NCBI GenBank assembly: GCA_011051855.1
Contig: DRKG01000053.1
Span: forward strand, 1 to 16,787
Origin: a bacterium
GTDB taxonomy: Bacteria; Planctomycetota; UBA1135; UBA2386
Direction: 5' to 3'
DNA length: 16,787 nt
A model generated the notes under the pieces. That model made no database searches and was not told the origin of the DNA. It worked only from the letters and a program-made list of their open reading frames with translations. Made by a program: the position numbers and the translations under genes. Of the stretch, positions 1 through 6,386 are shown in pieces (the stretch's first letter is position 1; each line of letters opens with the position of its first letter).

Positions 1-1322
1 GACGTGGCGCGCTGCTCCGCCCGCTGCAGCAGTTCGTCGGCGCGTCGTTGGTCGGCTGCCGCGCGGAACCAGAGAATGCCCCAGATCGCGATTGCGGTGG
101 CCAGCAGTGCTGCGATCAGCGCACTCTCCTTGCGGTGGCGACGGATGAACTTCGACGCGCGGGTCCAGGCGCCGGCCGGCCGCGCGTGGATCGGTTCCCA
201 ACTGAGGAAACGCTGCAGGTCCGCCTCGAACTCGGCTGCGGTCTGGTAGCGGTTCTGCGGGTCCTTCTCGAGTGCTTTGTTGCAGATCGTGACCAGGTCG
301 CGCGGCACCTTCGCGTTGCGCTTGTGGATCGGCACCGGTTCCTTGAAGCAGATCTCGTAGACGACCTGTTGCAGGTTCTTGCCGTCGAACGGCCGGCGCA
401 GCGTCAGCAGTTCGTAGAGGATCACGCCGAGCGACCAAATGTCCGCGCGATGGTCGACGTCGACGCGTTTGGCCAGCGTCTGTTCCGGGCTCATGTAGTG
501 CGCCGTGCCGGTGATCTCGCCCGACATCGACAGGCTCTCGCGGCCTTCGTCGAGCGACTTGGCCAGCCCGAAGTCGAGCAGGCGCACCTGTCGCCGGTCG
601 TCGATCATCAGGTTGCGCGGTTTCAGGTCGCGATGCACCACGTGGTTGTGGTGTGCGGTGGCCAGCGCCGATGCGACCTGTGCGGCCAACAGCGCGCATT
701 CGGCGACATAGCCCTTCTCCTTGGCGATGCCGAGGGAGCCGGTGTGCACGCCCTCGCCGTCGCCGTTCGCCAGGCGCAGGTCGTCGAGCACGTCGGCCAA
801 GTTGCGGCCGGCGACGTAATCCATCGCCAATGCGAAGGTGCCGTCGACCTCGACCAGTCGGTGTACGGGCACGATCGCCGGGTGGCGCAACTGCGCGGTC
901 GCCATCGCCTCGCGCCGGAAGCGCTCGACGTGTCGTTTGCTCAGGGTCAGACCGCTGGCCATCACCTTCAGCGCCACGGTGCGGTCGAGAGAGCGTTCGC
1001 GCGCGAGGTAGACGACGCCCATGCCGCCACGGCCGAGCTCCTCCAGGATTTGGAAGTCGCCGAACGTGCGGCCGTCATCCGGCTCCGGCACCGCCTCCTG
1101 CCACTCCTGCGCACCGAACAGGCCGTCGAAGGTCAGGAACTCGCGGCACTGCATCAGGATCTCGCCCCGCAACGACTCCTCGTAGTCCTGCGCGAACGAG
1201 AGCGGGTCCGGCGACCGACCCGACGTGTGCAGTTCGACGAAGCGCTCGACCGCGCGCTGCACCGCGGCCTTGCGCACGCCTTCGTCGCGGCTCACGACTT
1301 CCGGGCGGTTCGCGTCGGCCAT
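1..1322 (-). CDS. Membrane-anchored Ser/Thr protein kinase (Hanks type), C-terminus cut by window edge
   Basis: Reading the minus strand from ATG at 1322 gives 440 codons with no stop before the left edge, so the C-terminus is missing. All main kinase motifs are visible: glycine-rich loop GRGGMGVVY (about residues 97-105), VALKV with catalytic Lys119, HRDLKPRN (230-237), DFGLAK (250-255), MSPEQ in place of APE (277-281) and DIWSLG (294-299). Residues 1-85 form the helical N-terminal segment common in planctomycete kinases. A hydrophobic segment at about 402-418 follows basic residues and is probably the single membrane span, so the missing part should be a periplasmic or repeat sensor domain. 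The start lies one base after the sigma factor stop (TGA-A-ATG), so the two are almost certainly co-transcribed and translationally coupled. By family, it phosphorylates Ser/Thr on proteins; phosphorylation of the partner sigma factor is inference. Confidence 0.95.
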   Translation of the reverse strand, partial: MADANRPEVVSRDEGVRKAAVQRAVERFVELHTSGRSPDPLSFAQDYEESLRGEILMQCREFLTFDGLFGAQEWQEAVPEPDDGRTFGDFQILEELGRGGMGVVYLARERSLDRTVALKVMASGLTLSKRHVERFRREAMATAQLRHPAIVPVHRLVEVDGTFALAMDYVAGRNLADVLDDLRLANGDGEGVHTGSLGIAKEKGYVAECALLAAQVASALATAHHNHVVHRDLKPRNLMIDDRRQVRLLDFGLAKSLDEGRESLSMSGEITGTAHYMSPEQTLAKRVDVDHRADIWSLGVILYELLTLRRPFDGKNLQQVVYEICFKEPVPIHKRNAKVPRDLVTICNKALEKDPQNRYQTAAEFEADLQRFLSWEPIHARPAGAWTRASKFIRRHRKESALIAALLATAIAIWGILWFRAAADQRRADELLQRAEQRAT

Positions 1323-1323
1323 T

Positions 1324-2055
1324 TCACGACTCCCGTCGCGACAACAGCCCCGCCAGCCGAGCCTGCGCGCGGGACAGCAGGGCCCGCACGGATCCCTCGG
1401 TCGGCAACCCCATTTCGGCGCAGATCTCGGCCGTGTCGAGTTCGAGATAGCGTCGCAGCACGATGACTTCCCGTTCGCGGTCGGGCAACTGCTGCAGCGC
1501 CGCCCGGATCCGCTCGGCCAGTTCGTTCTCGTCGTGGATCTGCGACGGAGTCGCGTCCTTCGCAGGCACCAGGTCCGCGTGGCCGTCGTCGATCGTCACG
1601 ACGCCGCCCTCCGCCGAGCGCTTCTTGGTCTCCAGCGCTCGGATGCGGCGGATGATCTCGTACTCGGCGCCCTTCAGCAGCCAAGCGAGGAACGAGCCTT
1701 CGCCGCGATACTCGAACTGGTGGAGTCGGCGCAGCGCCGACAAGATCGCGTCGTGGGTCGCATCCTCGCTGTCGGCCATCAACACGCGATACTTCGGCCC
1801 GATCAGTTTGCGCAGGGCCGCCCGCAGGCGGTCCCGGTAGCGCTGGAACAGCAGGTCGGTCGCATCACGATCCTGTTCCAGTGCGCGGTTGACGAGGTTG
1901 CGCGTGTTGTCGTCCAAGAACGGAGCCCGGTTCGAGAAACCCTGATTCTGCACGGGTTTCCGTTGCCGGCAAGGCACGCGCCGTCGCCCTGACGCGATTC
2001 GCGTCGCGAATACGTGGCGGCCGAGCACGGCGCGGATGGTGGCGAAGGTGGTCAT
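1324..2055 (-). CDS. ECF-type RNA polymerase sigma-70 family factor
   Basis: This is a 243-residue protein from ATG 2055. Region 2 lies at about residues 52-145, with the helical RYRDRLRAALRKLIG, a DSEDATHDAILSAL segment, and FRGEGSF-like YRGEGSFLAWLLKGAEYEI. Region 4 lies at about 178-240, with LPDREREVIVLRRYLEL and a helix-turn-helix near 207-234. It directs RNA polymerase to a dedicated promoter set. No anti-sigma gene is adjacent; instead the next gene, one base downstream, is a Ser/Thr kinase, an arrangement known from sigma factors thought to be controlled by phosphorylation. The start is uncertain. The first ~34 residues are Arg-rich and not sigma-like, and GTG 1953 would give a more usual 209-residue protein; neither start has a clear ribosome binding site. 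The acidic insert between the two regions (about 150-175) is variable in this family. It might belong to a planctomycete-specific sigma subfamily, which I could not test. Confidence 0.92.
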   Translation of the reverse strand: MTTFATIRAVLGRHVFATRIASGRRRVPCRQRKPVQNQGFSNRAPFLDDNTRNLVNRALEQDRDATDLLFQRYRDRLRAALRKLIGPKYRVLMADSEDATHDAILSALRRLHQFEYRGEGSFLAWLLKGAEYEIIRRIRALETKKRSAEGGVVTIDDGHADLVPAKDATPSQIHDENELAERIRAALQQLPDREREVIVLRRYLELDTAEICAEMGLPTEGSVRALLSRAQARLAGLLSRRES

Positions 2056-2105
2056 CGTGCCGCCAGGGAAGAACCGAACCGCCCGCCGCGCACGCACAAT
2101 TTCTG

Positions 2106-2131
2106 CCAACTGATCGCTTGGGTGTTGGTCG
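2106..2131 (+). repeat. 26-bp inverted repeat, left arm
   Basis: The arm starts CCAACTGATCGCTTG and ends GTGTTGGTCG. The reverse complement of 2354-2379 is the same at 25 of 26 positions; the only difference is the 16th base, G here and C there. The arm itself has CCAAC and GTTGG at its ends separated by 13 bases, so each copy can also fold on itself. With the other arm it bounds a 274-bp segment. It could be the end of a small non-autonomous mobile element, a paired regulator site, or a dispersed palindromic repeat. No target-site duplication is seen outside the arms. Confidence 0.85.
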
Positions 2132-2314
2132 GGGCCAGGGGCCAGAGGATGGTCCTCCCCAGGGGGAACTACCAGTTTGGTGGTGCGAATGTGCGGTAGA
2201 GCGAAAAGCTTCGGCCGTCCAGAAGGGCTCGTAGCGCGGATTCCTGCCTCTGGAAGGCCTTCAAGCGCCGCTCATGTCCTGAATGTCTGGCCGAGCGGCG
2301 TATGTAAGGCGTCG

Positions 2315-2333
2315 GATAGAATAAGGTTATAAC
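2315..2333. promoter_or_regulatory. AT-rich patch with GTTATAAC palindrome, possible promoter core
   Basis: This is the most AT-rich stretch of the divergent intergenic region and ends in the perfect 8-bp palindrome GTTATAAC (2326-2333). It lies about 95 bp before the rightward gene, just inside the right repeat arm, and could serve as a -10 type element on either strand. No confident -35 partner can be named, so this is only a candidate. Confidence 0.25.
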
Positions 2334-2353
2334 GTTGGCTGTGGCGATCGGGT

Positions 2354-2379
2354 CGACCAACACGCAAGCGATCAGTTGG
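2354..2379 (-). repeat. 26-bp inverted repeat, right arm
   Basis: This is the inverted partner of the 2106-2131 arm, with one mismatch in 26 bases. It ends 48 bp before the start codon of the putative lipoprotein, inside its expected promoter or 5' leader, so it may affect that gene directly. Bases just outside (GTGGAGG) do not match the bases outside the left arm. Confidence 0.85.
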
Positions 2380-2427
2380 GTGGAGGAGGCCTGGGGGCGG
2401 GGCGTGGTATCCTCCGGCCCGCACCCC

Positions 2428-3363
2428 ATGAACCATCACCCCCTCAGAGCCGCCACCGCGCTGCTCCTCTGCTCATGCCACGGTGCACCGGAAACCGCGG
2501 TGGAGCTCGATCGGGGCGATGGGGCGCTCGACGCCCGGGGGTTCCCGGCGCCGGCGTCGCTGTTGCGCGGTTTCGATCGGCGCGATGTGGGCGGCGGGTG
2601 GGCGGTGGGTGACGAGGTTCTGTTCGGGCTGCGGCTCGACAAGGGTGGTCGACGGCGCAATTGGCTGTTGCGGCTGCGGGTGCTCGAGCCCGAGGCCGGG
2701 GTGGCGGGGGGGGACGCGCAGGAGGGTGATGCGGAGTGGTCGCTGCGCGTCAACGGGAAGCTCGAGCACTTCGCTTCCCGGGTGGCGGGGGTCGAGGCGG
2801 TGGTGATGGACGAGGCGGGGGGTGTGATCGGGCGTTCGCGCACCTTGCTGCCGCGCGACTTCCTCTCCCGGGGGATCGCGGGCGCTTGTGCGATCGCGGA
2901 TCGTGCCCGGCGCGGCCTCCGGCGCGTTCCAGGCGCGGCAGCGGGGCGTCGGCCGCTTGCCGAGGCGACCGTCTGTGCGATCTCGTTGCTGCAGGTGGTG
3001 CAGGAAGATTCGGTCTTGGCGCCGTTGTTGTGGGAGGTGGTCGAGAAGCCGTCGGTGTGGTCGGTGGTGCGCAATCTGGGGGCCAGGGTGGTGCTGCAGC
3101 CGAAGTTCCACGACGTGCGCACGGTTCCGTCGCCGGTGTCCGGCAACTGCGACGCGACCTGGGCATTGCCGATCGGGCTCGCGGTGAACGGGGAGCCCGC
3201 GCTCGCGATCGAACTGTTCGTCACCGATGCGGCGTCTCCCTACTCGCTGGCCGGCGGCCTGCTCGGTGCTACCGCCCGGCACCCGCGTGATCCGGGAGTG
3301 TCCTTCTCGTTGCTGCTGCTGTCGGCGCGAAGGGCGCTTCCGGCGCGGGGCGAGGTGGAATAG
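2428..3363 (+). CDS. Putative lipoprotein of unknown family
   Basis: I do not recognise this family. ATG 2428 gives 311 residues beginning MNHHPLRAATALLLCSCHGA, a short hydrophobic signal sequence with a possible lipobox ending at Cys17 (LCSC; the Cys at -2 is atypical). The frame is also open upstream to 2335, but the signal sequence supports 2428. The rest looks globular, with alternating hydrophobic strands and no transmembrane segment, repeat or enzyme motif that I can name. No Shine-Dalgarno sequence precedes it. It is transcribed away from the sigma/kinase pair across the region carrying the 26-bp inverted repeats, so it could belong to that regulator's targets, but this is only positional. 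A 7-bp hairpin 18 bases after its stop may separate it from the next gene. Confidence 0.72.
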   Translation: MNHHPLRAATALLLCSCHGAPETAVELDRGDGALDARGFPAPASLLRGFDRRDVGGGWAVGDEVLFGLRLDKGGRRRNWLLRLRVLEPEAGVAGGDAQEGDAEWSLRVNGKLEHFASRVAGVEAVVMDEAGGVIGRSRTLLPRDFLSRGIAGACAIADRARRGLRRVPGAAAGRRPLAEATVCAISLLQVVQEDSVLAPLLWEVVEKPSVWSVVRNLGARVVLQPKFHDVRTVPSPVSGNCDATWALPIGLAVNGEPALAIELFVTDAASPYSLAGGLLGATARHPRDPGVSFSLLLLSARRALPARGEVE

Positions 3364-3381
3364 GGACTCTCGATCGGCGCG

Positions 3382-3398
3382 CGTCCCGCTGCGGGACG
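3382..3398 (+). terminator. Perfect GC hairpin between two genes, possible terminator
   Basis: CGTCCCG, loop CTG, CGGGACG forms a perfect 7-bp stem with a 3-base loop. It starts 18 bases after the stop of the putative lipoprotein gene and 57 bases before the start of the next. No T-tract follows, so it is either a weak terminator or a leader hairpin of the next gene. Confidence 0.35.
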
Positions 3399-3438
3399 GA
3401 TGGCAAGTCCGGTCGGGTCAACTGCCGATAGAGCCGGC

Positions 3439-4410
3439 ATGAACTGGCATGCCGTCGTCCTTGCCCCGTGCTGCTGTGGCCTGTTGTTCGCGCAGACGCC
3501 TCCGGCGCCGGCGGGTAGCGTGAAATCCGGTGGGAGTGCCGGCAAGCAGCAGACTGCGCGCATCCGCGAGCGCGCGGCCAGCATGCGCGAGTCGATCGTG
3601 CGTGGCCGCCAGGTGAAGAGCCACGTCAAGGTGGTCGTCCGTCTGAAGAATGGCAACAAGCTCACCGGTGTCGTCAAGGACGGGCGCCTCGTCGAGCGTG
3701 TGGATGGCCTGCGGTTCGTGGACGCACAGGCGCGTGAGCCCGGCGCCGGCATCCGCCTCTGGTACACCGGCGGCACGCGGAGCTACATCTTCGTGCCGTT
3801 CGAGAGTCTGAAGACCTACGAGGTCGTGCAGCGGTTGTCGGCTCGGCAGTTGCTGGAGATCGAGAAGGAGATGCAGATGGCCGAGGCGCGCGCCGCCGAG
3901 CGCGCACGGCGCGCGGCGCAGAAGGCGAAGGGCAAGGCCGAGGGTGACGTGCAGAAAGCGCTCCAGCCCGGCCAACTCCAGCCCGGCCAACTCCAGCCCG
4001 GCCAACTCCAGCCGGGCCAACTTCCGCCGGGCCAACTGCCGCCGGCCGAATCGACGGGCGCCGGCAAGGCCGAGACTGCCGAGACCACCAAGGCCTCGCC
4101 GGCCAAGGTCGAGTCCGACGGTGCGGCCGACGTCGAACAGATGAAGCGCGAACTGCTGTGGTCGGAGCTGTTGCGCAAATACCCGCCGAAGCTCGGTTGG
4201 AACGAGGCGAAGAAGAACGAGATCGCGCGCCGCCTGAACGTCGTCGGCGCGGTGCCGAGCGACGCGGAGCTGTACTTCGTCGAGCACTTCGACGATTGGA
4301 TCCAGGCGTGCGAACACAACGGCATCGACCCGAACGCCGCCACTGAGCAGAAGCCGCAGACCAAGCGTGAGCGGCGCAAGGCCGAGCGCGAGCGGATGCG
4401 CGGCCGCTGA
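3439..4410 (+). CDS. Secreted protein with small beta-barrel-like domain and LQPGQ repeat linker
   Basis: ATG 3439 gives 323 residues; the frame stays open upstream to 3400 but only this start puts the hydrophobic signal peptide (about residues 5-18) at the N-terminus. Cleavage near FAQ is likely, so the protein should be exported. Residues about 60-130 form a strand-rich unit (VKVVVRLKNGNKLTGVV, later GIRLWYTGG and YIFVPFESL) that resembles an Sm- or SH3-like small barrel. A charged, Ala-rich helical segment follows (about 137-172), then pentapeptide repeats (about 175-203), a low-complexity Ala/Glu/Lys stretch, and a C-terminal helical domain (about 235-300) containing KLGWNEAKKNEIARRL and a very basic tail. 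I cannot assign a function. The layout suggests two folded domains joined by a flexible spacer, perhaps binding envelope or nucleic-acid partners. It precedes fabD by 63 bp, with a terminator-like hairpin between them. Confidence 0.78.
   Translation: MNWHAVVLAPCCCGLLFAQTPPAPAGSVKSGGSAGKQQTARIRERAASMRESIVRGRQVKSHVKVVVRLKNGNKLTGVVKDGRLVERVDGLRFVDAQAREPGAGIRLWYTGGTRSYIFVPFESLKTYEVVQRLSARQLLEIEKEMQMAEARAAERARRAAQKAKGKAEGDVQKALQPGQLQPGQLQPGQLQPGQLPPGQLPPAESTGAGKAETAETTKASPAKVESDGAADVEQMKRELLWSELLRKYPPKLGWNEAKKNEIARRLNVVGAVPSDAELYFVEHFDDWIQACEHNGIDPNAATEQKPQTKRERRKAERERMRGR
3961..4050 (+). repeat. 15-bp in-frame tandem repeat, six units
   Basis: Six consecutive 15-bp units encode LQPGQ four times and then LPPGQ and LPPAE. 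The first three units are identical in DNA sequence (CTCCAGCCCGGCCAA), the fourth differs at one base, and the fifth and sixth are more diverged. Unit length is a multiple of three, so copy-number change would lengthen or shorten the linker without breaking the frame. Confidence 0.95.
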
Positions 4411-4445
4411 TCGACGGCGAATCCCCGTGTTCGCGCTTGATCCGG

Positions 4446-4468
4446 CCGCCGTCGGGGCGGTTTGCTTC
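4446..4468 (+). terminator. Hairpin with short T-rich tail before fabD
   Basis: CCGCC, loop GTCGG, GGCGG forms a 5-bp GC stem, extendable by two G-T wobble pairs, followed by TTTGCTTCT. It sits 36 bases past the upstream stop and just before the fabD start, so it may end the upstream transcript, attenuate fabD, or be incidental. Confidence 0.3.
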
Positions 4469-4473
4469 TGCGC

Positions 4474-5391
4474 ATGCAGAGCGCCTTCTTGTTCACTGGT
4501 CAAGGATCACAGTTCACGGGCATGGGGCGGGATCTCGTCGAACGGTTCGACGTCGCCCGCGAGACCTTCGCCGAGGCCGACGAAGCGCTCGGCGAATCGG
4601 TTTCGGCGCTCTGCTTCGAAGGGCCGGATGAACGCCTGCAGCTCACCGAGAATACGCAGCCGGCGACCTTGACGGTGGCGGTGGCGGCGTTTCGCGCGCT
4701 CGGGCGCACGCCGGAACTGGCGGCCGGCCACAGCCTCGGTGAATACGCCGCGCACGTCGCCGCCGGCACGTTCTCGCTGGCGGACGCGGTGCGACTGGTG
4801 CGCAAGCGGGCGCAGTTCATGCAGAACGCGGTGCCGGTCGGGACCGGCGGCATGGTGGTGCTCCGCAAGATGGGCCTTGCCGAGGTCGAGGCGCTGGTCG
4901 CCAAGGTCGACGCCGGCGTCTGCGAGATCGCCAACCGCAACGAACCGCAGCAGACGGTCGTTTCCGGCGAGATCGCGGCGATGGACCAGTTGGTCGAGCT
5001 GGCGCCACCGCGCAAGGCGATGAAGCTCGCCGTCAGCGTGCCGTTCCACTGCTCGTTGCTGCGTTCGGCCGGTGAGGAGTTCGCGGCGGTGCTCGATGAC
5101 ACCGAGATGCAGGATCCGGCGTTCCCGATCTGGTGCAACGTCGACGCCAAGCCGGTGACAAGCGCGGCGGCGGCGCGCGATGCGTTGCAGCGGCAGTTCG
5201 CGGGCGCCGTTCTGTGGTTCGACACGGTCAAAGGAATGCTGCAGGCGGGCGTGCGCCGGTTCGTCGAGTGTGGGCCGAAGCCGACGCTCGTGAACATGGT
5301 CAAGCGCATCGCGGCCGGCGCCGGGGTCGATGGTGTCGAAACGGTCGCGGCGACGACCGCCGACGAAGTGCAGGCGCTCGCGGCGTCGTGA
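4474..5391 (+). CDS. fabD: Malonyl-CoA:ACP transacylase FabD
   Basis: This is a 305-residue cytoplasmic enzyme that moves malonyl from CoA to acyl carrier protein, making the extender unit for fatty acid synthesis. It begins MQSAFLFTGQGSQFTGMG, the standard family N-terminus; a TTG four codons upstream is open but the alignment favours ATG 4474. The nucleophile elbow GHSLG puts the catalytic Ser at residue 87, KRAQFMQ supplies the malonyl-binding Arg at 112, ANRN (about 153-156) and VPFHC with catalytic His192 are present, and a C-terminal GPKPTL is conserved. Length matches the family (about 305-315). It is the first gene of a tight plus-strand operon: its stop overlaps the GTG start of lpxK by 4 bp. 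The other usual fab genes (fabH, fabG, acpP) are not adjacent, which is unusual; here FabD is grouped with lipid A enzymes instead. Confidence 0.97.
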   Translation: MQSAFLFTGQGSQFTGMGRDLVERFDVARETFAEADEALGESVSALCFEGPDERLQLTENTQPATLTVAVAAFRALGRTPELAAGHSLGEYAAHVAAGTFSLADAVRLVRKRAQFMQNAVPVGTGGMVVLRKMGLAEVEALVAKVDAGVCEIANRNEPQQTVVSGEIAAMDQLVELAPPRKAMKLAVSVPFHCSLLRSAGEEFAAVLDDTEMQDPAFPIWCNVDAKPVTSAAAARDALQRQFAGAVLWFDTVKGMLQAGVRRFVECGPKPTLVNMVKRIAAGAGVDGVETVAATTADEVQALAAS

Positions 5392-6386
5392 CCGCGGCGG
5401 GCGAACGGCCGCCGCACCCGCTGCGGCAGGCGCTGTGGCCGTTGGGGCTGCTCTACGGTGCGGTCGCGGCAGCGCGCAATCTGGCGTTCGCGACCGGCGT
5501 CAGGCGGGTGCATCGCCTTGGCGTACCGGTCGTGTCGATCGGCAACCTCGCCGTCGGTGGGACCGGCAAGACACCGACGGTCGCGTTCCTGTGCCGGCTG
5601 GCGAAGGAACGTGGCCGCACGCCCGGTGTGCTCGCCCGTGGCTATGGCCGCGCACCCGGGGCGAGACTCAACGACGAAGGCGAACTGTTGCAGCGCCGCA
5701 TGCCGTGGTTGTTGCAGGAACAGGATCCCGACCGGGTCGCCGCCGGCCGCCGGTTGCTCGAGCGCGGCGCCGACTTCGTCGTGCTCGACGACGGCTTCCA
5801 GCACCGGCGTTTGCACCGCGATCTCGACGTGGTGTGCCTCGATGCGCGCCTGCCGTTCGGCAACGGCCAGTGTCTGCCCGCCGGTGATCTGCGCGAGTTT
5901 CGATCCGGCCTGCGCCGCGCCGACGTGCTGTTGTTGACGCGCGCTGGTTCGTTGGCGCCCGAGCACCGCGCCGACCGCGTGCACGGCCTGCGCCGCATCG
6001 CCGGTCGCGATCTGCCAGTGCACTTCTGTGAGCACCGACCGAGCGAACTCGTGCGACGACCCGATGGCGCCAACGAGCCGGCTACGGCGCTGCGCGGCCG
6101 GCGTGTCGTGCTGTTGTCGGCGATTGCCAGGCCGGGGGGCTTTCGTGCCACCGCCGCGGCGCTCGGCGCCGAGATCGTGGGCGAGTTCGCCCATCGCGAT
6201 CACCACACCTTTACCGAACGGGAGCTCGAGGCGGCGGTCGAGCACGCGCGTCGCAGCGATGCCGAGCTGCTGACGACGGAGAAGGACGACGCGCGTCTCG
6301 GGGACGCCGCCTTCGCCCGTCTGGTGTTGCGCATCGAGCTGCAGTTCTTGGATGCCGAGCCACCGGCCGAGGAGTGGTTGCTGTGA
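5388..6386 (+). CDS. lpxK: Tetraacyldisaccharide 4'-kinase LpxK
   Basis: This is a 332-residue inner-membrane-associated kinase that adds the 4'-phosphate to the lipid A disaccharide. The start is GTG 5388, in a GTGA overlap with the fabD stop; the reading frame is open much further upstream but that part lies over fabD and is not homologous. Motifs seen are a hydrophobic N-terminal segment with LWPLGLLYGAVAAARN, the Walker A-like GNLAVGGTGKTP (residues 52-63), ARGYGR (83-88), LDDGFQHRRLHRDLD (133-147), DARLPFGNG (152-160), LPAGDLRE (163-170), HRDHHTFT (269-276) and TTEKDD (296-301). Length fits the family. Its stop overlaps the GTG of the next gene by 4 bp, so the three genes should be translationally coupled. 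Its presence implies that the organism makes lipid A. Confidence 0.97.
   Translation: MTAAGERPPHPLRQALWPLGLLYGAVAAARNLAFATGVRRVHRLGVPVVSIGNLAVGGTGKTPTVAFLCRLAKERGRTPGVLARGYGRAPGARLNDEGELLQRRMPWLLQEQDPDRVAAGRRLLERGADFVVLDDGFQHRRLHRDLDVVCLDARLPFGNGQCLPAGDLREFRSGLRRADVLLLTRAGSLAPEHRADRVHGLRRIAGRDLPVHFCEHRPSELVRRPDGANEPATALRGRRVVLLSAIARPGGFRATAAALGAEIVGEFAHRDHHTFTERELEAAVEHARRSDAELLTTEKDDARLGDAAFARLVLRIELQFLDAEPPAEEWLL
6368..6373 (+). promoter_or_regulatory. Ribosome binding site deciding the acyltransferase start
   Basis: GAGGAG lies 9 bases before GTG 6383, inside the end of lpxK. It favours GTG 6383 over the in-frame GTG at 6374, which would have essentially no spacing from it. Confidence 0.55.

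Larger units (their letters stand above)
2056..2427. other. Divergent intergenic region with no supported gene
   Basis: About 370 bp separate the sigma factor (leftward) from the putative lipoprotein (rightward). I see no convincing gene; the open frames here are short and their only striking peptide similarity to one another comes from the inverted repeats described separately. The region holds those two 26-bp arms and one AT-richer patch. Promoters for both flanking transcripts should be here. Confidence 0.7.

Noticed and set aside
48..1466. Long plus-strand open frame (472 codons) opposite the kinase
   Set aside because: It is antisense to a kinase with every catalytic motif intact, and its product is compositionally biased with no recognisable domain; GC-rich DNA yields such shadows.
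2106..2379. Integron attC site suggested by the CCAAC and GTTGGGT ends
   Set aside because: The span is too long, the spacing between the box-like sequences is 13 bases rather than 5-8, the left R-box consensus fails, and there is no integrase or cassette array.
2169..2429. 86-codon minus-strand frame in the divergent intergenic region
   Set aside because: No family resemblance; its one notable stretch (QLIACVLV) comes from the 26-bp inverted repeat, which also gives QLIAWVLV on the other strand.
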